Position numbers and translations under genes: made by a program. Positions 12,701 to 23,739 of a DNA stretch of 64,000 nt are shown here, in pieces; within the stretch, counting starts at the first letter, position 1, and each line of letters begins with the position of its first letter. The notes under the pieces were generated by a model that worked only from the letters and a program-made list of their open reading frames with translations, was not told the DNA's origin and made no database searches. Location of the stretch: positions 780,741 to 844,740 of the forward strand of contig NMRA01000053.1 of the NCBI GenBank assembly GCA_002633005.1, given 5' to 3'. This DNA comes from Phoronis australis. Lineage: Eukaryota; Phoronida; Phoronidae.

Positions 12701-15700
12701 GAAAGTGACAGAGCTCTATGTTATAAATCAGCCTGAAACATCATTTAGTGATGATAATGTTTTATCAATTGACTCTGCTTGTCAGTAACTCAAATTAAAT
12801 GAACAATGAAGGCAGTTTTAATAACTCTTTTGTGTTAAAGAAATGTTTGTCGATTTTGCTCTGAAAAAAGTTGTAACAAGTCGGAAAATTTCTTTCTCAA
12901 AACTCTTAAGCGTGTGTCCCGTCAAAAAATCTTATTCCCATTATACATTAATGTCTTCTAACATATTAATTTTCGTCTTAACATAAAGTAGTGACAATTC
13001 AGGGTTGAGTTATGTACAGTAAATTTCAAGACATTATGAAACAGAAACAGCGCATTAAATCCGACTCATAATTACCAAACCAACCTAAGCGACCAATCAT
13101 TTCATTGGCCACCATTTTGCTTGGACGGGCATGCATGTGATTTTGAGACATCTTGCTTTTCTCACAAAAAACTAGCTCTCCAGATTTATGTGAGATTTCT
13201 TCTAAAAATTAACAAAATCTGTTCAATGTCTTGTTTTCCAAAGTGTTCTTGTATTTCATTTGACATTTTCTATATCCTTGCAGTGGCTGTCCTTACGTAA
13301 TAATTTATGGTGTTTCACATTGTCTTGCAGTGCTGCAGAGTCATTCTTCAAGCGGTCTCTGGATATGCGGGAGAATGTACTCAGCGCGGATCACCCTGAT
13401 CTCGCTCAGTCGCTCAACAATCTGGCAGCGCTCTTCAACGACCGCAAGCTCTACGACAAGTCGCAGCCTCTCTATGAACGCGCTCTGCAGATCAGACGCA
13501 AGCACTTTGACATAGAGCATCCCAGTGTTGCTTCCATCATTAAGCATCTTGCTCTCCTCTATAAGAAACAGGTGGGTGAGTGATGTAGCATGCGCGCACC
13601 CAAGGGGGCTCGAAGGAGCCCCCCATTTGGCGAAGTGGGCAAAAAGGTACGTCTCTGAGAAACAAGTCCGAGAAAATGAGACAAAAGTCCACTAAACAAG
13701 CACAAACGCTTAATTCACAGTGGTGCTCCCATTTTTTTTAGTCCTCCCGCTTTCTTTACCAAAAGGTCCACAATGTCAGGAATTCGAGCAGCCCATATTG
13801 AAGGCTGGGTGCGCTCATGTATGGTGTATCTTTTAGTAATATGCATCCATGTTTTGGATTTTTATGTTGCGACATGGCTGTGCAACGACCTTTTCTCGTT
13901 GGCAGGGTAAATTGGAGCAAGCCCAGGTATACTACTGTCAGGTGGTGGAGATACGGGAGAAGTCGTTCGGCTGTCAGCATCCATCTGTTGCCACTGCTCT
14001 CGTCAATCTGGCTGTGTTGCTATGCCAACAGGTGAGAACAATGTTCACAGAGCCCCGCACAGTCATAATGAGATATCACCAGAATTGCTTCTTTAAAGCC
14101 ATGCAAAGATAGCAACATTTAAACTACCATTTTGAAGGTGTTTCTGGTCAAATTGGTATATTTTACTTACTTGGAATAGAATTTAGAAAATTTTCTAATT
14201 GGATGATTAAACATATGAAACCAACATACATTATTTTTTCTTATTGACTCGATAATCGCAGTTGTATAAGTTTTTTATATGTTTGCGGCATTGTTCAAAT
14301 CCATTGGTAATTTTTATGTATCTGGGCTGGAACTGAAATTAGCCAAGATGTATCAGTCACTGCGGACAGCGACTTGAGCAGAGAAGTGAGAGAACACAAT
14401 TGACCTGGAATGGCTGACATTGTTCAAACTTACGCACTTGCTCATTTGTACAAGTTAGGATAGATCGCAGCTGTCAAATCTCTGCCATGTGCTAGTCTAG
14501 CATGGCATGACAATGTGAGTTTTTGTCTATTATTAAATCTTTGAGCCGCTTTGTAAGAGAAGATGTTGCTTCCCCCACAGAGTAAGCACTTGGAGGCACA
14601 TCCTTTGTATGAGAGAGCGCTGAAAATATATGAGGATTCCTTGGGTCCATGTCATCCTCGAGTGGCTGAAACTCTCAGGAACCTGGCGGTACTCAAGTAT
14701 GAGCAGGTACTAGCACCCTCTTTTGGTCACTTTGTTAAGCATCACTCATTGCTGCAAGTTATTCTCAGAATTGGAATCACTTGTCTTGGAGTTATTTGCA
14801 ATTTGCACTTTAATCAAATGTAACTTTTTGAATTGTTCATTATTAGTGAGTGTAATTAAAAAGTGAGTGTAATTAAAATCATCTCCTTTTATATGAAAAA
14901 ACATTTGGTTGCGCATCTTTTGTTTGGTAGAGGAAACACCCTGCCTAGTTATTCTGTAATGCTTTTGTTCTTTCTACAGAGTTTTGCATTTTAATGTCTT
15001 CAGGAAAAAATCTAGTTAACTTTGATGATACGACTTGTATTCATTGGTATTGTTCTTAACTCGTTTTATATAACAAGCATGGTCACAATCATTAACTATT
15101 AGGGCCATCCTTCATTAAACTCTCATCATTTGTGGAGGTAGATAAACATGTGACTTTTGGCCAAATTCTTGGGGTCAACATTGCAACTGAAAATTAATTC
15201 AATAATCCAATGTTGCATTCATTAAACTGATGAATTACATAATTATAATTAAGATATTAGACAGCAACCACAGCATTTTCACATGAAGAAGCAGGACAAG
15301 TGCTTGGCACATGTGTTGCATTGTGGGTAAATCCTTTGGAATGAGAGTGGTGCTGTGCTATTTTGGGACGGGCCTACTGTCTGTTCTTCCTAAGCCCAGA
15401 CGTCATTCCTAAGCTGTGTGAGGACCGCAGTGAGAACTAATTTTACGGCTGCAGTAGACGATCATAATCAGAAGTGAGTTGGCTGACAAATGACGTGTAC
15501 CTACTTTTGGCAGCTTGCAGTTTTGTTCTACTAGCTGACTTCAGTAATCTGTTGTTGTTTTAGGGTGATTATGAAGAGGCCGCCAAATTATACAAGCGTG
15601 CGACAGAGATCAAGGAAAATGAAGTGAACAAAGACATGTCTCGGAGAAGCTCTAGTGCAGACACGTTGTCAACAATGAAAAATGCCATGAGTCCCCAGCC

Positions 15701-15731
15701 TGGATTTTACAATACTTTGGAATCCTCATGA
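613..15731 (+). CDS. NPHP3: Nephrocystin-3 (3' part, 18 exons)
   Basis: Nephrocystin-3 is a ciliary scaffold of the inversin compartment, working with inversin, NEK8 and ANKS6; loss causes nephronophthisis and laterality defects in vertebrates. Exons read here: 613-702, 1555-1693, 2114-2299, 2825-2928, 3725-3839, 4181-4324, 4687-4970, 5680-5818, 6542-6706, 7236-7336, 9336-9458, 10096-10196, 11309-11412, 11793-12247, 13331-13571, 13906-14031, 14581-14706, 15564-15731. All have AG/GT borders and the phases join without a break to a TGA at 15729-15731, giving 969 residues; the first base belongs to a codon begun further left. The human protein is about 1,330 residues, so the myristoylated N-terminus, coiled coil and the start of the next domain are missing. 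Domain order: linker, P-loop NTPase (Walker [10 protein letters not shown], Walker [10 protein letters not shown]), helical region, then TPRs ending in a serine-rich tail. Odd point: Walker A has R for the usual K. Confidence 0.93.
933..1170. repeat. Tandem repeat, ~45-bp half units in ~92-bp pairs
   Basis: Two alternating half units recur: 'CACCAGTTTAGGATGCAATG...GGCGGACAAATAC' and 'TACCAGTTTAGACAC...GGGGACATGTGAAAC', each ending AACTATATT. About five imperfect half units are visible, in the NPHP3 intron between the exons at 702 and 1555. Confidence 0.7.
1555..2299 (+). CDS. NPHP3: NPHP3: linker exons before the P-loop domain
   Basis: Exons 1555-1693 and 2114-2299. The first encodes [10 protein letters not shown]...[17 protein letters not shown] and ends EVEKMIKI; human has a similar NAKI/KAKI...VEKIIK segment. 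The second encodes an acidic, serine-rich stretch ([18 protein letters not shown]) and then [16 protein letters not shown]...ELGFEK, close to the conserved 'WDIHDEQEQ...HELGFEK' block that leads into the P-loop. Both exons end in phase 0. Confidence 0.85.
2825..2928 (+). CDS. NPHP3: NPHP3: Walker A exon, with GxxGxGRS
   Basis: Encodes [20 protein letters not shown] followed by [15 protein letters not shown]. The P-loop signature GxxxxGK(S/T) is present except that the invariant lysine codon is AGG (Arg, 2906-2908) instead of AAR. Flanking residues agree with the family, so the frame is secure. The exon ends on TG, completed by G of the next exon to make Trp. Confidence 0.9.
3725..4970 (+). 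CDS. NPHP3: NPHP3: NTPase core with Walker B
   Basis: Exons 3725-3839 ([20 protein letters not shown], sensor-like HFVG), 4181-4324 (DEFPRWLEK, then Walker [12 protein letters not shown]) and 4687-4970 ([20 protein letters not shown], then [13 protein letters not shown]). This is the core of the NACHT/STAND-type fold of nephrocystin-3. The aspartate of Walker B and the downstream 'VVVSVN' strand are intact, in contrast to the altered Walker A. Confidence 0.9.
5680..7336 (+). CDS. NPHP3: NPHP3: helical region after the NTPase, part 1
   Basis: Exons 5680-5818 ([20 protein letters not shown]), 6542-6706 ([20 protein letters not shown], then LPDLSWNMW) and 7236-7336 ([15 protein letters not shown]). 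They match the winged-helix/helical part of nephrocystin-3 ('GVSESELMELYPEMSWTF' and 'YRQKLINYFTLQL' in human). Phases join correctly. Confidence 0.85.
7337..9335. other. NPHP3 intron of about 2 kb
   Basis: AT-rich, stop-rich in all frames; short open frames have no recognisable protein. A weak inverted pair GGTGGTGCT / AGCACCAAGTGG lies at 8245-8305. I see no gene in it. Confidence 0.6.
9336..10196 (+). CDS. NPHP3: NPHP3: helical region, part 2
   Basis: Exons 9336-9458 ([20 protein letters not shown], then [12 protein letters not shown]) and 10096-10196 ([20 protein letters not shown], then ADAYFAK). The first resembles human '[24 protein letters not shown]', the second '[21 protein letters not shown]'. 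The second ends at donor GTGAGT with one base of the next codon. Confidence 0.88.
10229..10626. mobile_element. Inverted-repeat element (MITE-like), ~398 bp
   Basis: Left end CAGTTGCATGAAA and right end TTTCATGCAACTG are inverted copies, and the similarity continues inward for about 30 bases (GACTCAAC near 10258 against GTTGAGTC near 10594). No coding capacity. It lies in the NPHP3 intron after the exon ending at 10196, 32 bases past the donor. A related copy is at 19262-19796. No clear target-site duplication seen. Confidence 0.65.
11309..11412 (+). CDS. NPHP3: NPHP3: exon before the TPR block
   Basis: Encodes [20 protein letters not shown] and [11 protein letters not shown], equivalent to human '[20 protein letters not shown]', the first helix pair leading into the TPR array. 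Ends in phase 0. Confidence 0.88.
11793..12247 (+). CDS. NPHP3: NPHP3: TPR exon (repeats 1-3)
   Basis: The longest NPHP3 exon here (455 nt). It carries kinesin-light-chain-type TPRs: [20 protein letters not shown], then [17 protein letters not shown], then [15 protein letters not shown], followed by a linker ([20 protein letters not shown]) and [16 protein letters not shown] surfaces bind partner peptides; in nephrocystin-3 this half contacts other inversin-compartment proteins. Strong antisense open frames here are shadows. Confidence 0.92.
12248..13330. other. NPHP3 intron with A/T-rich simple repeat
   Basis: About 1.1 kb. At 12600-12690 a degenerate AAATAAATA-rich simple repeat with AAATACAAGATA motifs. 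Nothing coding is visible. Confidence 0.6.
13331..13571 (+). CDS. NPHP3: NPHP3: TPR exon (repeats 4-5)
   Basis: Encodes [40 protein letters not shown], then [20 protein letters not shown] and [12 protein letters not shown]. These are near-consensus kinesin-light-chain-like TPRs (HPxxAxSLNNLAxL) with a 42-residue period. Confidence 0.92.
13906..14031 (+). CDS. NPHP3: NPHP3: single-TPR exon, 42 codons
   Basis: Exactly 126 nt in phase 0-0, encoding one whole TPR unit from [16 protein letters not shown] to [12 protein letters not shown]. It pairs with the next exon of the same length, so each exon equals one structural repeat. Confidence 0.9.
14581..14706 (+). CDS. NPHP3: NPHP3: single-TPR exon, 42 codons
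   Basis: 126 nt, phase 0-0, encoding [20 protein letters not shown] and [16 protein letters not shown]; nearly identical to human '[20 protein letters not shown]'. The preceding CCCCCACAG acceptor is clear. Confidence 0.92.
15564..15731 (+). CDS. NPHP3: NPHP3: terminal exon and stop
   Basis: Begins [20 protein letters not shown] (last TPR helix) and ends with a basic/serine tail, [20 protein letters not shown], then the TGA at 15729-15731. Human has a comparable 'SRHSSSGDTFSLK' tail, so this short serine cluster is conserved and may be a phosphorylation site (inference). Confidence 0.92.
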   Translation, partial: GDYEEAAKLYKRATEIKENEVNKDMSRRSSSADTLSTMKNAMSPQPGFYNTLESS

Positions 15732-16772
15732 TAGTCGGTTGATTTCATGTAATTTTACCCTGGTAAATGCAAAAGGCTTTACTCTGTGATTCAATAGCAA
15801 CGCATAGTCGCAAGGTTTTCCAACTGTTATGTATTTATCCATGTTCTATGTAATATTGGGGCCTAAAAATCACTAAGTATGGGTTTTCAAGAGCTTCAGA
15901 TTTTGCGGGTTTATTTCTCTTAAAAAGTCACATAAAAATGAATTTTTAAAGTTATCAGCATTTTGAAGTGCCACATCTCAGCGAAGATTGAGGCAGGAAA
16001 TAATGGAAAGGATGGAAATAGTAAAATTTCTAGATCCAATCAATAAGATAAATCCTCATTACCAGTATTCACTTTATTTGCATACATAATTTCCCTTTTG
16101 TGACTGGTCATTTGCTGTTGCTTTGTGAAGGACTGGCCAATGAAAAACGCACTTATTGGCTTTGCATTGTGGGATATCGTCTGCTTTGGAAATCATGTCA
16201 AGTTCTTGAGAGCAAAATTTCAGTGACGAGGAATTAGGTTACATTTGGAAAATGGGAAAAGGAATTCGCTGCGTTTTGTCACACTCGGGGGCGCACATTA
16301 TTGGTATGAATCAGGAACTTGCGAGATATCAAGATTTGCTGGGCCATGGTAAACGTGGTAGAAAATAACCCAACCCAACAGCAAAAGCCAAAAAGCAGTG
16401 ACGTGACTTGCTGAGTTTTTAAGTATTGCTACTTTTTTAGTTAGAGACCATTTGAAATTTGAGAATTGTTGTTTTTGGGTGTATCACACCTTCTGTGCAT
16501 TGAAATTTAAACTTACTGAAAATCGTACTAGTTTTCACTTGCAAAAGATGGACTCTTAACATAAAGGTTACCTATTTTGTGCTAGTTGAGCAGTCATGAT
16601 TACGCTACTAGCAATATTTCGCGCTTAAAAAAATGCGCTTACGATTGATTTGGTTGGGATCGTACTTAATGACCTTTGATAAGAGACGTTGGTGTCTCCT
16701 ATGTGTCAAAGTTGGAAGGATGATTGAATATTTTGTGCCAATTTCTTCTCGATTGTATTGGAAGAGAGGAGT

Positions 16773-16778
16773 AATAAA
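16773..16778 (+). terminator. Candidate poly(A) signal for NPHP3 (proximal)
   Basis: AATAAA about 1.04 kb after the NPHP3 stop, the first exact match I found downstream of it. Use is not shown. Confidence 0.3.
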
Positions 16779-17489
16779 ACACTTACAAATTTGTAACAAA
16801 CTAACTATTGATTATAGTAGCTGCTCAAGTATAACTCTTGCTTAATTTTAACTAAATGTTGCTAACGGCACATTTTGGATTTTTCCTATTGTTGCCTACT
16901 TTATACTGTTGAATGAGAATTTTAAATGTGTTGAATATTGAAACTGTTTAAAGTAACTATAATGGACTTCGAAGGCCAAAGCATTTTGATATGGTTTCAA
17001 GCCTACTTTTGGATAGTCATTTTACACAGTCATTTTTATATTCTTTTGTAACCGCACGTATTGGTGATACCAGAGATATCCGAAAGAGCCCAGTTTCAGA
17101 AATGGTCATTTTCAGGAAAATGTGTTGGACTCTTTCAGTAAGTTTTCTTGCTGCCTACAGCACCCTCATTCAGTTTGGACTTTCCATATGTTGTACAAGG
17201 AATGATTCACTTTGTCAACTGTTTGGTGTCTTCAACATAAAATAATTTAACGTCTCTGTAAAGATAAAAATTGAAAAAATATTGACATCTTGCTCGCTTT
17301 TTCCACATTCAAAACAATCCAGGGAATCCACGGAGTGCTTTTTCGATTCTTGTTTTTGAAAGAAACCCCATGGAGACTTTTCCCAGAAGAGACTCTTTCA
17401 GAAATCTCTGCTGCACCACTTTATTGTCAGTTACATAATACCATTTATTACATTTATTATTATTATAGTATGTAACTGTTATCAAGTGC

Positions 17490-17495
17490 AATAAA
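17490..17495 (+). terminator. Candidate poly(A) signal for NPHP3 (distal)
   Basis: AATAAA about 1.76 kb after the stop, followed within about 20 bases by T-rich sequence, as expected of a cleavage site. Competes with the signal at 16773. Confidence 0.35.
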
Positions 17496-18370
17496 TCCTT
17501 ATTTTATATTTTTGAAACAAAAATCAAACGTTTTACTACACCGTGTCACTCTTTGTGTGTGGGCCACTCAACAATAGTGGTCGTATGCAAAAGGCACATT
17601 ATACCCTTTGCGATACTTTTATTACGGACTTGCCAGTATACAATGGGTTTCGCAATGTTTCTTTCCAAGATTTAAAGCAATTTCAGGAAATATGGACTGA
17701 AAGGGAAAGGAAGCGTTTTTTGTGTCATTTTTTGTTTATTTACAATTTTTCTAGATAAATTTTTAAGTTATTAATATTCTCATCAAATATGCATGCCTCT
17801 CTCCGAAGTGGTGTTCACGACTGCATCATTCTCTGCCAGTTTTGTTTGTGCGATGATTCATTGAAGATAACTATAGATTGTTTAATATTTTCCAAAAATT
17901 GTGGTAGTCGATTGCCCTCGACGAATCCTGGATTGAACTGGAACTCAGCGGAGTGAGATTTCATCATTGTTTGATCTGCAGTAGACTGGAGAATGGCTGG
18001 AGCAGTACACTAACACGAATCACACACACATGGTGAAGCTGTGTTGGTTGCTGGCCTTGGAGATAGTGGTAGACAAGTACAGTTTGGGCTTGGAACGGGC
18101 AACTAGTCTGCGTAGTGACTTAGATTTTTGCTGACGGTTGTAAATCATGGGTGTTGGTCATACACACTAGTCCTTTTGAAATTGACTTGCAAGGTAAAAG
18201 CAGTTATTAGTCATACCACTGATCACCAGGTGGTGACAGTGTGACATTTCAACAGATTTTTTTGGTAGGTACCATCATGATCTCCATGTACATGTCCCTT
18301 TCGAACATGATAGTTTTGCATCGCTTAAGTGGTGGCATTAACGGACAATGCTGCATTATTGACACAATGA

Positions 18371-18779
18371 ATGAGCCAACTATAATGGGTCTCATCATCC
18401 ACTTGTGAACCAACTATGATGGGTCTCCTCATCCACTGGTGAGCCAACTATGATGAGTCTAATCATCCACTGGTGATGCAACTAGATGGGTCTCATCACC
18501 CACTGGTGAGCCAACTATGATGGGTCTCATCATCCACTGGTGAGCCAACTAGATGGGTCTCACCATCCACTCTCTGGTGAGCCAAGTATAATGGGTCGCA
18601 TCATCCACTGGTGAGCCAACTAGATGGGTCTCATCATTCACTGTTGAGCCAACTATGAACGGTCTCATCATCCACTGTTGAGTCGACTATGATGGGTCTC
18701 ATCATCCACTGGTGAGCCAACTATGATGGGTCTCATCATACATTGGGGAGCCAACTATGATGGTTCACATCGTCCATTG
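18371..18779. repeat. 34-bp minisatellite, about 12 copies
   Basis: Unit close to GAGCCAACTATGATGGGTCT + CATCATCCACTGGT, repeated about twelve times with point changes and small indels (some copies read ACTAGATGGG; one has an extra TCTC). It sits between the NPHP3 and ANKIB1 3' ends. The unit is not a multiple of three, so it is not protein coding. Confidence 0.9.
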
Positions 18780-19261
18780 CCGGAAATTGGTGAATTGGAA
18801 CTCCTATACTCTGAAAACATACGACACTTGGCATCCCAGTATGCAACATCATCCAGGCAGATTTTAACTGTCTTAACTTGTATGATGTACACAATGACGC
18901 ATCCAATATCAAACACAGTATGGAGTGCATGGAAATGATTTAAGTCAAGAATGGCACTTCCAGAAAGACATGTATAACTGCTTAGAGCCATTGAGGAATT
19001 ATTATTAACTTAAAAAATTATCTAGGATAATCTGAAAATATTATAAATAAGTGAATCAAAAATGGCACTAAAATAGTTGTCGTGGTTGAGTTTCTTCTAT
19101 TTTAAAGTGACTTGAGAAAAATTCTCAAATGAAGTATGATCACAAGGACAACAGGAGAGTTAGGCATTGAAGAATGGTTCTCACTCACCCAACAGGTGGA
19201 CTTAATGCAATGCTGTTACAATGCAACACATATTTCTATATGAAATGAGACTTCATTGAAC

Positions 19262-19796
19262 CGCAGCATGAAACGGTCCCTAATAGATTCAACTAAGCTC
19301 CCCAAGTCTACTGTGTATTTCTGGGCTTGTGGAAACACCGATTGTCCTTACGCTGTTTGATAGTCGGTATCATTGCTAAACAAATTTTGACTTTGCTACA
19401 AACTGAGAGTGAACTCTACCGTTGAATTTTCAACGTCATTGAAAGTAAGTAGGAATCTTTTCATGCAGCGTTCCTAATTTAAGGACCGAGTCCCTAATTA
19501 TTTTGATTGAATTAAGGGCTCAGGTTTTAATCATATCATAAGAAAATGTCATTAATCAAAGAGCTCATAATGGATATAAAATGATTAAAAAACATCAGTG
19601 AGTAAAGAATGAAACAAATACGTACAAGACTTAGGGAACTTAGTAGAGTCCCTTACATAGGCGGATTCAGGGGGGTCATGGGTTCCGGGCCCCCTTTTGC
19701 CTTGATTTTGGTGATATCAAAATTTTCAAATTGTCTTGGACACCCCTTTTTAAAAAATCCTGGATCCACCCCTGATTTGGGACTGTTTCATGCAAT
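19262..19796. mobile_element. Second copy of the CATGAAA/TTTCATG inverted-repeat element, interrupted
   Basis: Left CAGCATGAAACGGTCCCTAA and right GGACTGTTTCATGCA match the ends of the element at 10229-10626. The interior shares CCTAATTTAAGGAC, GAGTCCCT and AGGGCTCA with it, so the two are one family. The right part is split by another short element (19657-19775). Confidence 0.6.
19657..19775. mobile_element. Short MITE nested in the older element
   Basis: About 120 bp bounded by GGCGGATTCAGGGG on the left and CCTGGATCCACCCC on the right, which are imperfect inverted repeats. G/C-rich ends contrast with AT-rich neighbours. It splits the inverted-repeat element whose halves resume on both sides. 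Confidence 0.55.
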
Positions 19797-22700
19797 CTGC
19801 TTCGCGAGTCTAAAATCAGAAGTTTTCATCCATATCAACTGCCTGCGAAAAGATCAATTCAAGGAATTCACAATACCACAAGGTATGAAAATCTAAGGTC
19901 AAAGACATATTTTGTTTTACACTACCACGAGTTATTCATATTATTAAAATTCCACAATTGAAGAAAGGTCATGTGATGCTCATTTTTAGAAATGTTCCAT
20001 ATGAGAAATGCTGTTCCTCACATGGAAAGGGGATTTTTACAGGCTAATTATGATAGGTATTTTGGCAAACACTATATTGAAATGCGGTATAATCACAATT
20101 ACTAAATCTATTGCACATAATTTCAGATGAATTGGGACAAAAATTTGTTGAGACTTAAGATATTCCATGTGAGAATGCGTTAACAGATTGTTAAACACAA
20201 CAAAATCCATCGATTTAGGTCATATCCAGACTCCTCATAGCATTCCTGGTCATACCCAGGTGGAACAAATGAACAGAAAATATGACTGGACAATAAAGTA
20301 ATTATATAAACATAATTTATTTTAAGGACGAACAAGCTCAAACGGACAAACATACAAGGAATGCACAAAATGTTCCATTTTGGTCTCCTAAGAATTAGCA
20401 GTAAAACACTCAAGTCATTGATTTGCAACATTACAACAGACAGGGTCAGATTAAACCCTTGAGTCAAAGTTACTCTATTGAAAGCAGTTTGTAAATACAA
20501 GTCAACACTCCTTAAAACGATATACTTTTTGATTGAAAGAAAGCGTTGAATGTTATTCATGCGTAACATTTGATATCTCCAGCAGAATTGCAGTATAGCC
20601 ATGAGACTCTTCCAACACAACACCAATCAAAAAACACGAGGTTTCTGCAAAAACCCACATAAAATTCTTCAGACCCAAGTGTTCTGAATCACAGAGTGAC
20701 AGCTTTCTCTGGCATAAAAAAACATAAACGATGCCAGAGATTACAATCTTGGTTAAGCACAAATTATAATACTAAGATGTACAAGATCATAGTACAGCGT
20801 GATGGAGGTCATTTCCGAAATATATTTTTTCTCTCAGTCACAGAAGTGACCATTCACTCAACCTGATTTTGATTATCTTTCAATATATTTGAGACTTGCA
20901 CACAATTTGTGGATGCAATTCCAACACATAATAGTTAAAACAGAAATTATTAAAGCAAAATTTCACAATTCAAAACAGGTTTCCTTCAATCACTTCTACT
21001 GTTACGAGAAGTATTTTTAGAAAACAACAATGCTCCATATTATAATCTCAAAAAATCAAAATAATAAATCACGTCATATGAATTGCTACACTCCTGTGCC
21101 TGGGGTCTGACCTTTGAACTCCAAATAGAACCCAAAATAGTTTTTGCCATGTGCCATAGTGAACTTAAGTTAAATGTCAATTATTCTGAACTCATCGAGT
21201 ACAAAATGGTTGACATGGGTGACTGTCTAATTCCAGTTTCTACTTGATCATTCCATTATCAAAGCTATAACTTGGAGTTTGAACTCGAAATCTCGAGTTT
21301 TTACTCTAGTAATCCAAGAAGTCACGAGTGCAAAATAATAGACATTTACGAATGAGTAGAACTGGCAACGATAAATTCAAGTTCCGTTTCAAATACAAAG
21401 ATTAGATCTCAGGTACTGGTGTCATTTACAGAACTTTCAAAACACAACTGTACAAGCACCAATATGCTGTCCACACCGATACAATGAGTTATGACACCAC
21501 ATGGTTCACCAACACAGTTGCATGTAATTAGCTCTTAGTGTCGTTTCTCTTAAAAGCAAGTTGTCGAGGTAATAACAAAATTGATAATAAATATGATGAA
21601 ACACGCCCCCAATTATTCTTGGGTTTGTTATAACTAAAATGGCACAAACTTAGCTCATTATACACCTTAAGACTTCCTGCCATTAGTAAGGAATACTTGA
21701 AGCAGTTACAAACCTGCCTTCCATCACAAAAACAAATTTTGATTCAGACCATCCAATGTTGTGAAATTGACCACAAATTGCTTCATAATTTTATGGAAGT
21801 GATTTCAGGACTGGGAAACTGAGAGTTCAATATAGATACTATGGTAATCTTAAATTAGACTGATATAACAATACTGTCATTCCATCACATGTCAAGTTGC
21901 ATTTGTTGCACAATGCTGTTGATGTCATGGCAACAATCAAACTTGAGTCTAAAACTTTCACGAAACAGAACCCTGGCTCTACAAGTTGGCCTCGTCTCGG
22001 TGTGTCATTTTACACACCGGGCACAGCATCAAGAAATAATGAACAATCAGCTAAGTTCAGAAATCATTTCTCATCTGAGAAAGGAACAAGTTAATGCCAA
22101 ATCTATGGCAGTAAGTGGTTTAAATCAAAACTTGGCTTCTTGGACAGAATGTCATTTTATGGACTTAATGGAGGAAAAGGATTTCTTTAAGTCCTGTTCC
22201 TACGCAAAAACTCGAATAACTATTGATACAATGCAAGTGCTGAAAATACTACACCAAACAAATTTTTAATCATGAGGACTGAAAGAAACATTGATTAAAC
22301 CAATACCTAATTAGCCCCATAACTTGTCATAGTAACAAAACACAGGGCACACAAACTAGGTATATAACAAAATAATTATTTCACCTTCTCTGATGTTCAT
22401 GATTTTAACTTATGACCTAGTAAAACAAAACTGTGGTTTTGGTGTGGGTTAACAAAGCCAACCAAGGTAATGCGCAGTTAACAAATCGCTGAAAATTGAA
22501 ATTTCCATTCATTTTATGACTTGGAAACAATCATGAGCACAAAGTCAATTGAAAGAGTACCAAACCAGGTTTTCACCTATTTACGAGATATTAAAAACAA
22601 CATTCCGATTCAGTTCTTGGAAACAAAATAATGTTCTGTAACCCTCGACAACCTTCAAATGTTTCGAGCAAAATTTGAAAATTCCTTGCACAGTCTACTA

Positions 22701-23739
22701 AATGGGCAAGCGCTTTAGGCGAGCTGCACGTCAACTGTAGGAAGGAACACCCACCAAGAACCAAAATGTCCTACCTGTGACAAAGTACGAGTTTTTATTT
22801 GAAACCTGCTTTTATCACTCAAGTGGAACGCCACTGGTGAATTACCAGGTGGCAGAATGAGGGTTGGTTGAAATCACCAAAGAAGGGTTTAGTGTCCTTT
22901 TAAATATTAATGGCTTGTAGGAGTGCATACAGGAGAATGGGACAGCTTTGGTATCAGCTTTTATTTTGATGTCATGAAGGAATCTTAAGCAACCCTATGT
23001 TTGGCTACAGTTCCACACCCTAGCTCCATCCTAGATCTGTTGCTATGACCAATTTTTGAAATTCGCCAAGCAAATCCTGAAGTGCACCTAAGGTTTGGCC
23101 ACTGGTCAACTGCTCACACCCATTTCAGTCACTATACGAACACTCATGTTTGGCCACTATCAGACTACTGGTCAAGATCCTGAAAACCATGTGAACTTCA
23201 CCATATGATATTAACACAGTTTGATGACTGAATAAATCAAATTAGACAATACCCCAGATACACAAAAAGTAAATTTAAATGACACCAAGTCAACGAAACA
23301 GACAGCAACATGAGACAAAGATATGTAACAACATTAAAAAAAATTTTGATCTTCGATCAATAACACCCTGATTTACGAGTCAGTGGGTCTTTAATATTGT
23401 AATCTAAGGTGACATTTCACCAAAGCTAACCCGATGCACTCAAAGAAAGAAACAAACACAAAATAAATACAATGTAGTAACAAAACTAGCCCTTCCATCT
23501 CAATATTTCTTTTTAGTCGAAATTGCTACAAGTAATCGAACTGATTAACCTGATGACCTACATATGCAAATTAGATTTTCATGATTACCAGCAACCTACT
23601 CACAGCTTGTTGTAGAATATTGCATGCATAATTACTGTTTAGCGGCAGTCTATAGTAAAACAAGCATGTCGCATAAGACGACTAGGACACAAGTATTTCT
23701 AGACGCATACACAGCAACGTAAATCAAGCACCATGTTGC
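19797..23739. other. Spacer and probable ANKIB1 3' UTR
   Basis: AT-rich, no recognisable protein on either strand (the longest open frames, 148 and 126 residues, look like chance). Several inverted TTCCATGTGAGAA-like words occur at 20000-20180. TTTATT words (minus-strand AATAAA) such as 22794-22799 could end ANKIB1 transcripts, but I cannot choose among them. Confidence 0.5.

Larger units (their letters stand above)
15732..18370. other. NPHP3 3' UTR and downstream spacer
   Basis: No convincing reading frame. Probable 3' untranslated DNA of NPHP3 up to one of two AATAAA signals (16773, 17490). Short open frames at 16633, 16991, 17290 and 17543 show no family features. Confidence 0.5.

Noticed and set aside
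20180-20626. 148-codon minus-strand open frame in the intergenic spacer
   Set aside because: Composition is that of AT-rich DNA (Leu, Ile, Phe, Cys rich), no family resemblance, and it lies in the probable ANKIB1 3' flank.
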